Notes: generated from the sequence alone by a model not told the origin. Positions 34,331 to 43,955 are shown, counted from the stretch's first letter. The stretch is DNA of 64,000 nt from Clostridium sp. C8-1-8 (GCF_009928445.1 NZ_JAABNO010000027.1:1-64000), one strand, 5' to 3'. Program-made: numbers and translations.

Positions 34331-35209
34331 ATGAAAAAGGTAAAGTTTATATATAATCCATTTTCAGGGGAGAATGTCATTTTAGACGAATTAGATAAAG
34401 TTATAAGAATCCACCAAAAATATGGTTATATAATTGTTCCTTATAGAATAAATAAAGAGTCTGATATATCGGAAGCTTTGCACGATATTGATGAAGATTA
34501 TTATTATATTTTAGTAGCTGGTGGAGATGGTACTGTAGATTCTCTAGTTAATGCCATGAAAGCAAAAAATATAGATTTACCAATTGGAATATTGCCAGTA
34601 GGAACAGCAAATGATTTTGCAAAATTTTTAGATATACCATCAGCGGTAGGGGAAGCCTGTAAGAGGATATTAGAAAGTGAACCTACTCCAGTAGATATAG
34701 GGAAAATTAATGATAAATACTTTATAAATGTAGCAAGTACTGGTTTATTTACCGATGTTTCGCAAAAGACAGATGAAAATCTAAAAAATATGATAGGTAA
34801 ATTAGCATATTATTTAAAGGGACTTGAACAATTACCTAACTTTAGAAAGCTAAAGGTGAAGATTTCATCAAAGGAGCTTGAATACGATGGATATATGTAT
34901 CTAATGTTAGTATTTAATGGTCAGACTGCAGGTAATTTTAATTTAGCTACTCGTGCAGATGTTATGGACGGATATTTAGATGTAATAATATTTAAGGCTG
35001 TATCAATAAAAGATCTAATACCTTTGTTTATAAGAGTTATAAGAGGTGAACATCTAGATGATCCTAAGGTTATATACTATAAAACGAAGGAATTGACTAT
35101 AGAAACTGATGAGGATATAGTTACTGATATAGATGGTGAAAAAGGACCAGGATTTCCGCTACATTTACAGTGTATAGAAGGTGGAATAAAGGTTTTAGGC
35201 ATAAAATAG
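34331..35209 (+). CDS. YegS/BmrU-type lipid (diacylglycerol) kinase
   Basis: The 292 residues belong to the diacylglycerol kinase catalytic family. VAGGDGTVDSLVNAM carries the GGDGT nucleotide site, and GILPVGTANDFAKFL and TDIDGEKGPGFP complete the fold. ATG 34331 is chosen because GGAGGT sits 4 bases before it, inside what an ATG at 34319 would translate. Members phosphorylate diacylglycerol or similar lipids; here it may recycle diacylglycerol into the phospholipid pathway shared with pssA. It appears monocistronic. Confidence 0.88.
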   Translation: MKKVKFIYNPFSGENVILDELDKVIRIHQKYGYIIVPYRINKESDISEALHDIDEDYYYILVAGGDGTVDSLVNAMKAKNIDLPIGILPVGTANDFAKFLDIPSAVGEACKRILESEPTPVDIGKINDKYFINVASTGLFTDVSQKTDENLKNMIGKLAYYLKGLEQLPNFRKLKVKISSKELEYDGYMYLMLVFNGQTAGNFNLATRADVMDGYLDVIIFKAVSIKDLIPLFIRVIRGEHLDDPKVIYYKTKELTIETDEDIVTDIDGEKGPGFPLHLQCIEGGIKVLGIK

Positions 35210-35322
35210 ATTATAACATAATAAATTATAAGTAAGAGTTTCTAAAGACTTTATAGCATGAATAGTTATTATAACTTATTTATTGAGATTAAAGAAGGAA
35301 CCAAGATATTAAGAGGTGTGAT

Positions 35323-35970
35323 ATGGTGGGCGTGTATCTATACTTTGTAATATTATTACTTATAATTTTTTTATGTGTTTTTATATTAGACAAGCTATTA
35401 AAGACTGCACCTATTAAGATTAAACTTATATCATTATTGGTGATTAGTTTAATGATTGTAAGATATGTAATATTGATTTTATTCGCCATTATTCAGGATC
35501 AAAAGTATATATACTATATAAAATACGTAACTTTTCTTCAATATATCTATATACCAGCAATTTTATTTACAGCATATTATATATTTAGAAGAAGCGAAAA
35601 ATTAAAGTTTTCTATTAGTTATGGAATTCTAGTAATATATACAATAATGTACTTTTTGACAATTATAATATATGAGCCTACTTTGAGTATATCTTTAAGT
35701 TTTGGTTATGTAATCAGCCTTAGTCAGGAACTGATTCCTGCTTTAATATTTATTATAAGCCCCATGACAATATTGGTTCTTTCAATAGTTCATATGGATA
35801 GGAGATTTGTTAATAAACAAGGTCTTAGACTCCTTATAATTATTTCAATAATTATAATATTAGAAAGTATGTTAAAGCTTTCTGGAGTATATATATATCC
35901 CTATTCAATTATAAGTGAGCTACTAACAGTATTAGTATTTAACTATTCATTGGGATTATTTAAGAAGTAG
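35323..35970 (+). CDS. Integral membrane protein, unknown
   Basis: The 215 residues consist of about seven hydrophobic helices with short loops, ending in LLTVLVFNYSLGLFKK. There is no soluble domain, catalytic motif or signal peptide. The layout resembles the N-terminal sensory membrane domains (for example MASE or histidine-kinase 7TM types) seen without an output domain, but similarity is structural only. AGAGGTG precedes the ATG. The start is 113 bp after the lipid kinase. Confidence 0.6.
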   Translation: MVGVYLYFVILLLIIFLCVFILDKLLKTAPIKIKLISLLVISLMIVRYVILILFAIIQDQKYIYYIKYVTFLQYIYIPAILFTAYYIFRRSEKLKFSISYGILVIYTIMYFLTIIIYEPTLSISLSFGYVISLSQELIPALIFIISPMTILVLSIVHMDRRFVNKQGLRLLIIISIIIILESMLKLSGVYIYPYSIISELLTVLVFNYSLGLFKK

Positions 35971-35993
35971 TAATTTAAGGGATTAGAATAGCA

Positions 35994-36130
35994 TGTCAGG
36001 CAAATACAGTAAAAAAACTTATTCGCTAGCTAGGTTTTCTCATATGGATTTGGAAATGCAGATACGGAAAAACATCACTGAAGAAGATGACTTCAGTGAT
36101 GTTTTTCGTTCTTTAGGAATTTATAAAGTT
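35994..36130. repeat. Family B cassette with bidirectional terminator
   Basis: GCAGATACGGAAAAA followed by a perfect hairpin (AACATCACTGAAG / CTTCAGTGATGTT, 36068-36106), a T run and TTCTTTAGGAATTTATAAAG parallels the 180-bp unit at 26479, which has GCAGATGCGCAAAAA, a different hairpin and TTCTTTAGAAATT then TATAAAG. The hairpin itself differs in sequence, so the frame of the cassette is kept while the stem changes. It also terminates the ygiQ-like gene from the other side. Confidence 0.65.
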
Positions 36131-38122
36131 TTAGTGTACTCTTTTATTCCTTGATGGACTGTTATTACTATTATTTAGCTTTTTCTTTGTACTTGAAGTA
36201 GTAGATTTTCTTTGAGCTTTATCTCCGTTGCCTAAGTTTTTTTCAGATTCATGATTATTTTTTGACTTAGAACTATTATTATGACTCTTATTACTATTAG
36301 ACTTATGATTTCTTTCCTTAGCAGGAGTCCAATCTATAAGGCAGTTTTTATCTTTTCCTATAAGGTCTTCACGTCCAGCCTTTAGCAACGCTTTCTTTAC
36401 TAAACCATGATTTTTTGGAACAGCAAATTGAAGTAGTGCTCTTTGCATATTCTTTTCTTCTTGAGTTTTTGGCGTATAAACTTTTTCACCTGTGAAAGGG
36501 TTAACACCGGTATAGTATATAGTAGTAGATATACTTCCTGGAGTTGGATAAAAGTCTTGTACTTGTTCAGGTGTATATCCCATATCTTTTATGTAAAGTG
36601 CAAGCTCAATTGCAGCCTTTAGATCACTTCCAGGATGAGAACTCATAAGATAAGGAACCAAAAATTGTTTCTTTCCTATCTTTTCATTTACTTGGAAGTA
36701 TTTCTTTACAAATTTATCATATACTTCTCTTGTGGGTTTGCCCATTTGGGCTAAAACTTTATCACTTACATGCTCAGGTGCAACCTTTAGCTGACCGCTT
36801 ATATGATGCTTACAAAGCTCTGAGAAAAACTCATTATTTTTATCTTCAATTAAATAATCATATCTTATTCCTGAACGGATAAACACTTTTTTTATTCCAG
36901 GAAGAGTTCTAACCCTTTTTAGTACGCTTAAGTATTCGCTATGGTCAACTATAAGATTCTTACAAGGCTTTGGAAACATACACTGTTTGTCTTTACATGT
37001 TCCGAACTTTTCTTGCTTTTTACAGGACTTATGTCTAAAGTTAGCGGTAGGACCGCCAATGTCATGTATATAGCCTTTAAAATCATCTAATGTGGTTAAG
37101 AGCTTAGCTTCATCAACTATTGATTCACCACTTCTGTTTTGTATTATTCTTCCTTGGTGGAAGGTTAATGCACAAAAGGAGCAAGAACCATAACATCCCC
37201 TATGGCTGGTAATAGAAAACTTAACTTCGTTTATAGCAGGAATCCCACCCTTAGCTTCATATATAGGATGATAAGTTCGTGTATAAGGTAGATTATACGT
37301 TATATCCATCTCTTCTTCAGTCAATGGCAGTTGAGGCGGGTTCTGAACAAGGTATCTGTCACCATGTGGCTGGATTACAGTCTTTCCTATTATTGGATCT
37401 TGTTCGTAGGATTCTAGTTTATAGCTCTGTCCATAAGCTTCTTTACTTGACATAGTTTCTTCAAAGGAAGGAACTATAACATAGTCTTTAAGGTTAGTTA
37501 TATCCTTAGTTAAATAACAAGTTCCTCTTACATCAGCAATCTTTTTTACTTCCATTCCATAGGATAAGAGATTAGCTATTTGAACGATGGTTTTCTCTCC
37601 CATACCATAGCTCAAAAGATCTGCCTTAGAATCCACCAGTATGCTTCTTCTTACTTTATCATCCCAATAATCATAATGAGCAAATCTTCTCAATGAGGCT
37701 TCTATACCACCAATTATAATAGGAATGTCCTTGAAGGCTTCTCTTATTCTATTGCAATATACGATGACTGCTCTGTCAGGTCTATGATCTGCTTCACCAC
37801 CTGGAGAGTAAAAATCATCTCTTCTTTTCTTTTTAGCTGCAGTATAGTGATTTACCATGGAGTCGATATTTCCTGAGTTTACAAGGAATCCATATTTAGG
37901 TCTTCCTAAAGCTTTGAAATCTTCAGAGTCATGCCAGTTTGGCTGAGGAATAACCCCTACAGTAAATCCGTTTGCCTCTAAGGTTCTTCCAATTATGGCT
38001 GTACCAAAGGAAGGATGATCAACATAGGCATCGCCTGTAACTATTATAAAATCTAATTGTTCTATATTACGTCGTTTTAAATCTTCTTTATTAATAGGTA
38101 AAAATTCTTTTGATAGATTCAT
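36131..38122 (-). CDS. YgiQ family radical SAM protein
   Basis: The 663 residues include the UPF0313 N-terminal domain (GDAYVDHPSFGTAIIGR, PIIIGGIEASLRRFAHYDYW), the radical SAM cluster motif GCYGSCSFCALTFHQGR (CX3CX2C) and a Cys-rich insertion (CKKQEKFGTCKDKQCMFPKPC). The reaction is not established. The last 60 residues are a low-complexity Asn/Ser/Lys tail, longer than I would expect for the core family. An AAGGAG ribosome site precedes the ATG. It is monocistronic. Confidence 0.9.
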   Translation of the reverse strand: MNLSKEFLPINKEDLKRRNIEQLDFIIVTGDAYVDHPSFGTAIIGRTLEANGFTVGVIPQPNWHDSEDFKALGRPKYGFLVNSGNIDSMVNHYTAAKKKRRDDFYSPGGEADHRPDRAVIVYCNRIREAFKDIPIIIGGIEASLRRFAHYDYWDDKVRRSILVDSKADLLSYGMGEKTIVQIANLLSYGMEVKKIADVRGTCYLTKDITNLKDYVIVPSFEETMSSKEAYGQSYKLESYEQDPIIGKTVIQPHGDRYLVQNPPQLPLTEEEMDITYNLPYTRTYHPIYEAKGGIPAINEVKFSITSHRGCYGSCSFCALTFHQGRIIQNRSGESIVDEAKLLTTLDDFKGYIHDIGGPTANFRHKSCKKQEKFGTCKDKQCMFPKPCKNLIVDHSEYLSVLKRVRTLPGIKKVFIRSGIRYDYLIEDKNNEFFSELCKHHISGQLKVAPEHVSDKVLAQMGKPTREVYDKFVKKYFQVNEKIGKKQFLVPYLMSSHPGSDLKAAIELALYIKDMGYTPEQVQDFYPTPGSISTTIYYTGVNPFTGEKVYTPKTQEEKNMQRALLQFAVPKNHGLVKKALLKAGREDLIGKDKNCLIDWTPAKERNHKSNSNKSHNNSSKSKNNHESEKNLGNGDKAQRKSTTSSTKKKLNNSNNSPSRNKRVH

Positions 38123-38489
38123 TACAAAACTCCTTAATAGATATTTTGCTGGTTAGCAAACAATCATTTGATGAACTAAAATATCCTAAATAAGTATGGA
38201 TTTTAGATTCATGATTTTGCTTGATATAACATTTATAAACACACATAGAGTATCATATCTTTATATCACTAAGTTATATTATCATAATGGTGAAAAAAAT
38301 AAAAGTGTCAAAAGTCAAATGGAAGAATATGAAGCAAATTGAAGATTTCTTGCGATATTTTACAAAAAGTAATGATATATAAAATAATTTTGGAAATTTA
38401 GACATTATAGGTTGCAAAATGGGCTTAAAGTAATATAATATTAATGTATAAAGTACTATTAATATTATTTTATAAATGAAAATTTAATT

Positions 38490-38680
38490 GTTAGGTGAGG
38501 CTCCTACAAGAATGCATGCTACTGCCCGGAAACATCGAGAGATGCCAATGGGTCAACAGGTTTTATCGAATCAAGGTATAACTTAATGTAGCTAGACCAT
38601 AGGTCTTAAGTCTTGTAGTGCTAAAACTCAACGTTGTTAGCGGTATTTAGTTGAATTTTAGAGCCTTAGGGCTCTTTTTT
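38490..38680 (+). ncRNA. M-box (ykoK) magnesium riboswitch
   Basis: The conserved M-box elements are readable: GTTAGGTGAGGCTCCTAC, then ATGCTACTGCCCGGAAAC, ATCGAGAGATGCCAATGGG and TCAACAGG, with TAACTTAATGTAGCTAGACC further on. It ends in a terminator (38660-38680). High Mg2+ should favour termination of the following MgtE-N/CBS gene. Confidence 0.92.
38660..38680 (+). terminator. M-box expression-platform terminator
   Basis: AGAGCC pairs with GGGCTCT, followed by six T residues, at the 3' end of the M-box. Confidence 0.85.
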
Positions 38681-38778
38681 ACTGTCTATGAAAGTTAAAA
38701 GACAGTATATTGGTAATAATATTGTAAATTTAGTGAAATCATAACAATAAATGATTGATTATCAGGTGGTGAAATTAG

Positions 38779-38868
38779 ATGGAGAGTGGCCCTCATAGTA
38801 GGTCGCAAGGACAATTGAATAAAATAATAAACAATGAGTGGCTTCAGCAAAATTTTAACATATTCTAA
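38779..38868 (+). CDS. Possible 29-residue leader peptide between the M-box and its gene
   Basis: CAGGTGG stands 10 bases before ATG 38779, and the frame encodes 29 residues (MESGPHSRSQG...) ending in TAA at 38866. It lies between the riboswitch terminator and the main gene. After it, CCCTCA and TGAGGG (about 38888-38907) can form a hairpin that includes part of the main gene's Shine-Dalgarno. Leader peptides are known in enterobacterial mgt loci, so a translational role is conceivable, but chance cannot be excluded. Confidence 0.3.
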   Translation: MESGPHSRSQGQLNKIINNEWLQQNFNIF

Positions 38869-38916
38869 AGTATAGCTCTAGCTATGCCCTCATTGATTTC
38901 TGAGGGAGGTAGAAGA

Positions 38917-40182
38917 ATGAAAAGATTAGCTGTAATTCTTTATAGTTCTATATTAAATAAAAAGGTATACGATGAGTTTGACGATATCCTTGGAATCCTA
39001 AAGGACGTATATGTTACAACAGAAGATGGCTATCCAAGAATTATTGGGTACAAGATAAAGAGAGATGGCTCAGTGTTTGATTATGAGTTTAGAAATATAG
39101 ATTTTTATTTAAAAGATAGTGGAAAACTACGAATAGAGACCAGAGGAAGTAAAGAGATATTGCCAAGAAAATATACCTATTTACTAACTCAAAATCTTTT
39201 AGATAAAAAAATAGTTGATATAAACGGAAAAAAAGTAGTAAGAGTGAATGATTTAAGGATTGCGGAAATTGCAGGAGAGTACAGAGTTGTTGCTGTGGAA
39301 GCAGGTCAAATTGCTAGATATAGAAGAATGGGAATTGAAGGCTTTGCAAAAACTTTACTTAAATTAATGAATAAAGAAGCCACTGATCAATCTTTGATGT
39401 GGGATGATGTTGAAACCTTAGAAATAATAAAGGATAGCTTACAGCTTTCAGTGCCTTATAAAAAGCTATCTACTTTGCACCCTGCTGATTTAGCAGATAT
39501 ATTAGAAGATCTTGATGAGAAGCAAAGAAAACAAGTATTTGAAAATTTAGATGATGACTTGGTAGCAGATGCATTGGAAGAGATAGAACCAGAATTTAAG
39601 GGATCTATAATAAGAGATTTAAGTGTATCAAAGACAGCAGAGATACTTGAAAATATGCCTAACGATGAGATAGCAGATCTTTTAGACGGACTCAATGAGG
39701 AAGAAAGAGAAAAGGTGCTAGTATCATTGGAATCAGAAGATGCGGCTGAAGTAAAAGAGCTTTTAGCATATGAAGATGAGACTGTTGGTAGTATTATGAA
39801 TAAAGATTTTATATCTGTAAATATAGATATAACAATAAAGGAAACAATAGAGCTATTAAGAGAAATGAAACCAGATGATGAAGTTATGCATTATATTTAT
39901 ATTACAGATGAATTGGAAAAGCTTTTAGGTGCTGTACCTATAAGAGATTTACTTATTAGTAGTAGTGAAACAAAGCTTAAGGATATAATGGATAGAAGTG
40001 TTATTAGTATCAAGTATGATCTGCATATTGATGAAGCCATCGAATTAATAACCAAATATGATCTGTTATCTGTACCTGTTACAGATGAGGAAGATAGACT
40101 TGTAGGCATAGTTTTAATTCATGATATTGTGGATGAATTCTTACTTCCAACCTGGAGAAAGAAAGTGAAAAAAGCTGTTTAA
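38917..40182 (+). CDS. MgtE N-terminal / CBS-domain protein lacking the membrane channel
   Basis: The 421 residues have a PRC-barrel-like start (SSILNKKVYDEFDDILG), an MgtE intracellular N domain (about 180-280; LHPADLADILEDLDEKQ, LLDGLNEEEREKVL) and two CBS domains (about 290-415). The five-helix MgtE channel domain is absent and the protein ends KKVKKAV, so it is soluble. In several clostridia such a protein sits before an Nramp-type transporter; here the next gene is cysK and no transporter is seen. ATG 38917 follows GAGGGAGGT; an upstream ATG (38884) lies within that leader. It is controlled by the M-box. Confidence 0.88.
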   Translation: MKRLAVILYSSILNKKVYDEFDDILGILKDVYVTTEDGYPRIIGYKIKRDGSVFDYEFRNIDFYLKDSGKLRIETRGSKEILPRKYTYLLTQNLLDKKIVDINGKKVVRVNDLRIAEIAGEYRVVAVEAGQIARYRRMGIEGFAKTLLKLMNKEATDQSLMWDDVETLEIIKDSLQLSVPYKKLSTLHPADLADILEDLDEKQRKQVFENLDDDLVADALEEIEPEFKGSIIRDLSVSKTAEILENMPNDEIADLLDGLNEEEREKVLVSLESEDAAEVKELLAYEDETVGSIMNKDFISVNIDITIKETIELLREMKPDDEVMHYIYITDELEKLLGAVPIRDLLISSSETKLKDIMDRSVISIKYDLHIDEAIELITKYDLLSVPVTDEEDRLVGIVLIHDIVDEFLLPTWRKKVKKAV

Positions 40183-40199
40183 TATTATTTAAAATTTAG

Positions 40200-40227
40200 T
40201 TGACATTTAATGCAAATGGCATATAAT
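40200..40227 (+). promoter_or_regulatory. Promoter of the cysK T-box leader
   Basis: TTGACA (40200-40205) and TATAAT (40222-40227) are separated by 16 bases, just ahead of the T-box. Confidence 0.7.
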
Positions 40228-40274
40228 AAAATTAAGATTAATCTTATCAAAATACTCAACTTTAAATGCAAGGA

Positions 40275-40515
40275 AAAAGTAAAGTATCATAAATGAAGGT
40301 TTCAGAGAGGAAGAGATGGTGTGAATCTTCTACTTGGATTTTATGAGAAGTGCGCTTTGGAGCTGGTAGCCGAAATTTTTAGTAGGTGTCCTCGGGAATG
40401 CCCGTTATAGCAAGGAAGCATGATAGTGCTTTTTATGAGTGAGATTTTATATCTAAGTAGAGTGGAATCGCGGAGTTTACTTCGTCTCTAATAAGGAGAT
40501 GAGGTTTTTTTTTAT
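40275..40515 (+). ncRNA. T-box riboswitch, cysteine specifier
   Basis: The T-box core reads GAGTGGAATCGCGG (consensus AGGGTGGNACCGCG) near 40460-40475, preceded by the usual stem I region. A TGC codon at 40351-40353, after GAGAAG, fits a cysteine specifier. The terminator is formed by CTTCGTCTC and GAGATGAGG plus a long T run. Uncharged tRNA-Cys should promote read-through into cysK-cysE. Confidence 0.92.
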
Positions 40516-40741
40516 TCTTTATGAATGTTTTCTTAGATAAAGTTATAGGCAAGTATGCTTATAAGGCTTAGTAGCAATTATAAGTGAAGGGATAAAAAAG
40601 TAAGACTATTTCAATAACTATAAAAAGTCAAAGGTATAAAAAGATAACTTATACTTATTTATAGCAGTTATCTTTGATATAAATATATAAATTATTAGGG
40701 GTATCTAAAAGAATAAATTATAATTTTGGAGGTAGAGAGAT

Positions 40742-41650
40742 ATGATATTCAATAATGCATTAGAGTTACTTGGAAACACACCAGTATTGAAGGTAAACAC
40801 TTTAACAGGAGAGAATTCCGCAGAAGTATATGTAAAGTTAGAGAAATTTAATCCAGGTGGAAGTGTAAAAGATAGAGCGGCTTATGGAATGATAGAAAAA
40901 GCTGAAAGCTTAGGATTACTAAAGGTTGGAGATACTATAGTAGAACCTACAAGCGGTAATACCGGAATAGCTTTAGCTATGATTGGAAAGCTAAAAGGAT
41001 ATAAAGTTGTAATAGTAATGCCAGAAACAATGAGTAAAGAAAGAAGAGACTTAATTAAAGCTTATGGTGCAGAACTTGTACTAACAGAAGGTGCTAAGGG
41101 AATGAAGGGAGCTATTGCTAAAGCAGAAGAATTAGTTAAAGAAAAAGGCTATTTCATGCCACAACAATTCTTAAATGTAGCTAACCCAGAAAAACACTAT
41201 GCAACTACTGCAGAAGAAATAGTTAAAGATCTACCAGATATAGATGTATTTGTAGCTGGAGTTGGAACTGGTGGAACAATATCTGGAGTTGGTAAGAAGT
41301 TAAAAGAGTTAAAGAGTGATGTTACAGTAGTAGCAGTTGAACCTGAAAAGTCACCTGTAATCTCTGGAGGTGCTCCAGGACCACACAAGATTCAAGGTAT
41401 AGGAGCTGGATTTGTTCCTGAAATCTATAACAGTGATGTTGTAGATAAGGTAGTTCAAGTTAAGGAGGAAGATTCATTTGCAGCAGCAAGAAACTTTGGA
41501 GCTAACGAAGGAGTACTTATAGGCATATCTTCAGGTGGTGCACTTCATGTTGCATTAGAATTAGCAAAAGAGTATGGACCAGGTAAAAAGATTTTAGTTG
41601 TAGCACCAGATGGAGGAGAAAAATATCTTTCAATGGGCCTATATGAATAA
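40742..41650 (+). CDS. cysK: Cysteine synthase A
   Basis: This 302-residue PLP enzyme has the lysine in FNPGGSVKDRAA (K43), the substrate loop EPTSGNTGIALAM, GVGTGGTISGVG and VAPDGGEKYLS, all cysteine-synthase signatures. It makes cysteine from O-acetylserine and sulfide. GGAGG precedes the ATG. It is translated from the T-box-controlled transcript and followed by cysE after 19 bp. Confidence 0.95.
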   Translation: MIFNNALELLGNTPVLKVNTLTGENSAEVYVKLEKFNPGGSVKDRAAYGMIEKAESLGLLKVGDTIVEPTSGNTGIALAMIGKLKGYKVVIVMPETMSKERRDLIKAYGAELVLTEGAKGMKGAIAKAEELVKEKGYFMPQQFLNVANPEKHYATTAEEIVKDLPDIDVFVAGVGTGGTISGVGKKLKELKSDVTVVAVEPEKSPVISGGAPGPHKIQGIGAGFVPEIYNSDVVDKVVQVKEEDSFAAARNFGANEGVLIGISSGGALHVALELAKEYGPGKKILVVAPDGGEKYLSMGLYE

Positions 41651-41669
41651 TATAAAGGTGTGATAACAA

Positions 41670-42251
41670 TTGTTTAAGAACCTTAGATACGATATAAAAA
41701 AGATACTTGAAAATGACCCAGCAGCTAGAAGCTGGCTTGAAGTTTTACTACTTTATCCAAGTGTTCATGCAGTTAATGGACACAGAGTATCTAGTTGGTT
41801 TTACAAAAGAAAAATGTTCTTTATAGCAAGACTAATATCTCAAGTAGTAAGACTTTTTACAGGTATAGAAATACATCCAGGGGCTAAAATAGGCAAAGGC
41901 TTATTTATAGATCATGGTATGGGGGTAGTCATAGGAGAAACTAGTGTTATAGGCAACGATGTTGTAATATATCATGGAGTTACTCTTGGTGGTACTGGAA
42001 AAGATAAGGGTAAAAGGCATCCTACCGTTGGAGATAATGTAGTTATAGGAGCAGGTGCTAAGGTTCTTGGACCTATAACTGTTGGAGATGGAGCAAAGAT
42101 TGGTGCGAATTCTGTAGTACTTGAAGCTGTTCCAGCGGGAGCTACAGCAGTTGGAATACCAGCGAGATTTATAGTGAAAAATACTCCCATAATCGAGATT
42201 GAAGATTATAGGGGAAGAAGAAAGAAAATATATAATAATATGGTGATTTAA
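41670..42251 (+). CDS. cysE: Serine O-acetyltransferase
   Basis: The 193 residues have an N-terminal helical part and a left-handed beta-helix of hexapeptide repeats (HPGAKIGKGLFIDHGMGVVIG, DVVIYHGVTLGGTGKDKGKRHP). The catalytic His/Asp region is in IDHGMGVVIGE. It supplies O-acetylserine to CysK. The start is TTG 41670 with AAAGGTG about 10 bases upstream. The length is that of short EpsC-type enzymes. It is part of the cysteine T-box operon. Confidence 0.93.
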   Translation: MFKNLRYDIKKILENDPAARSWLEVLLLYPSVHAVNGHRVSSWFYKRKMFFIARLISQVVRLFTGIEIHPGAKIGKGLFIDHGMGVVIGETSVIGNDVVIYHGVTLGGTGKDKGKRHPTVGDNVVIGAGAKVLGPITVGDGAKIGANSVVLEAVPAGATAVGIPARFIVKNTPIIEIEDYRGRRKKIYNNMVI

Positions 42252-42255
42252 TATT

Positions 42256-43275
42256 ATGGATTTATCAAATGAAATAATAAAGTACTGTGCTTCTCTTGGA
42301 CTTGATTCAATTGGCTTTGCACAGTGTAGAGTTTATGAAGAGTTAAGAAGCTTTTATAGCGAAAGAAAAGCCAAGGGTTTAGAGAATGAATTCGAAGAAA
42401 AAGATATAGAAAAAAGAATAAATCCAAATCATTATATGAGTGAGGGAAAGACTATAGTATCTATAGCTTTCCCTTATCTGCATGATAAGGATTATACAGA
42501 CAATGGATTTTCTTTGTATACTAGAGGCAAGGATTATCATAGCGTAGTATATAGCTACTTAGAAAAGATAGTGGGATTTATAAATAGCTTAGGAGGAAAT
42601 GCTATTGCTTTTACTGATAGCAATACTTTGCCAGAAAGATATATAGCTTATCTTGCAGGCGTAGGTTTTGTAGGTAGAAATAATATGATAATTACTAAGA
42701 AATATGGTTCTTATGTGTTTTTAGGAGAAATAATAACTGATTTGGTTATACCTCAATCCACAAGAAGAACCTTTGAGGATATGAAGGATTTTGAAGAATG
42801 TGGCAATTGTAGAGCGTGTTATATAAGCTGTCCCACAAAGTCTATAAATTCATATAGTAAGAACCCTAACATCTGTATGTCTTACATAACTCAAAAGAAA
42901 GACATTGATGATAGCTTTTTTCCTTTAATGAACGGGCGAGTGTTTGGATGTGATAGCTGTCAAAAAGGATGTCCTTTTAACGAGCATATAAATTTATCAC
43001 CTGTTGAAGAGTTTTATCCATTGAGCTTTATGGAAGATAATAATGAGGATAATATAATAAATATTAATAACTCAGAGTTTAAAGCTACTTTTAAAAATTC
43101 CTCTTGTGGATGGAGAGGGAAAAATATTTTAATAAGAAATACACTAATTAGAAAAGCTTTATATAAACACATGGATATTTCCAAGTATAAATTTAATTCA
43201 CCGTATTTAGAAGAATATAAAGAACGAATTGTAGGCTTTAAAAATAGGAGATGCAAAAATGAAGAAAAGTACTAA
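42256..43275 (+). CDS. queG: Epoxyqueuosine reductase
   Basis: The 339 residues carry two 4Fe-4S ferredoxin motifs, ECGNCRACYISCPTKS and CDSCQKGCPFNEH, and the N-terminal cobalamin-binding region of QueG (PERYIAYLAGVGFVGRNNMII). QueG performs the last step of queuosine synthesis in tRNA. It starts 4 bp after cysE and overlaps nth by 17 bases, so it probably reads through from the cysteine operon. The ribosome site is weak. Confidence 0.88.
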   Translation: MDLSNEIIKYCASLGLDSIGFAQCRVYEELRSFYSERKAKGLENEFEEKDIEKRINPNHYMSEGKTIVSIAFPYLHDKDYTDNGFSLYTRGKDYHSVVYSYLEKIVGFINSLGGNAIAFTDSNTLPERYIAYLAGVGFVGRNNMIITKKYGSYVFLGEIITDLVIPQSTRRTFEDMKDFEECGNCRACYISCPTKSINSYSKNPNICMSYITQKKDIDDSFFPLMNGRVFGCDSCQKGCPFNEHINLSPVEEFYPLSFMEDNNEDNIININNSEFKATFKNSSCGWRGKNILIRNTLIRKALYKHMDISKYKFNSPYLEEYKERIVGFKNRRCKNEEKY

Positions 43276-43894
43276 AAATATATTAGAAATATTAAAAGAA
43301 GAATATCCAGATGCACAGTGTGAACTGAATTATGGTACTCCTTTTCAACTGCTTGTAGCTACAATACTTTCTGCTCAAACCACAGATAAAAAGGTTAATG
43401 AAGTCACTAAAGATCTATTTGAAAAATATCCAACAGTAGATGAATTTTTGAAAATCTCTCAAGAAGAATTAGAGGAAAGAATAAAGCAAATAGGACTTTA
43501 TAGGAATAAAGCAAAGAATATAATGATGATGTGCAGGCAGCTCAAAGAGAATTACAATGGGGAAGTACCTAAAACCATGGAAGGCATAACTTCATTGGCC
43601 GGTGCTGGAAGAAAAACTGCTAATGTGGTGCTTTCAAATGCTTTTGGAGTACCATCTATAGCAGTTGATACACATGTTTTTAGAGTATCTAATAGGATTG
43701 GTCTTGCCAAATCTGAGGATGTATACGAAGTTGAAATGCAGCTTCAGAAGGAATTGCCTAAAAAAGAATGGTCGCTTGCTCATCATCTTCTTATATTTCA
43801 TGGAAGAAGATGTTGCACAGCTAGAAATCCTAAGTGTGATATATGCCCTATTAAGGGAATGTGTAAATATTATAAGAGTACAACTAAAAAATAA
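43259..43894 (+). CDS. nth: Endonuclease III
   Basis: The 211 residues have the helix-hairpin-helix LAGAGRKTANVVL with the catalytic Lys, the catalytic Asp in AVDTHVFRVSNR and a 4Fe-4S motif C-x6-C-x2-C-x5-C in CTARNPKCDICPIKGMC. It excises oxidised pyrimidines and cleaves abasic sites. TAGGAG precedes the ATG inside queG. A terminator follows. Confidence 0.94.
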   Translation: MKKSTKNILEILKEEYPDAQCELNYGTPFQLLVATILSAQTTDKKVNEVTKDLFEKYPTVDEFLKISQEELEERIKQIGLYRNKAKNIMMMCRQLKENYNGEVPKTMEGITSLAGAGRKTANVVLSNAFGVPSIAVDTHVFRVSNRIGLAKSEDVYEVEMQLQKELPKKEWSLAHHLLIFHGRRCCTARNPKCDICPIKGMCKYYKSTTKK

Positions 43895-43910
43895 TATAAG
43901 TATAGGTTAG

Positions 43911-43955
43911 CATGTATAGACGGAGGTAGAAGTCCTGATATACATGTTTTTTTTT
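43911..43955 (+). terminator. Terminator after nth
   Basis: CATGTATA (43911-43918) pairs with TATACATG (43939-43946), followed by nine T residues. Downstream, GAGATGCGGAAAAAA near 43988 looks like a degenerate family B cassette, and 44202-44228 is a 27-bp imperfect palindrome (TTAAATA...TATTTAA). The gap to 44300 holds no gene. Confidence 0.7.
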
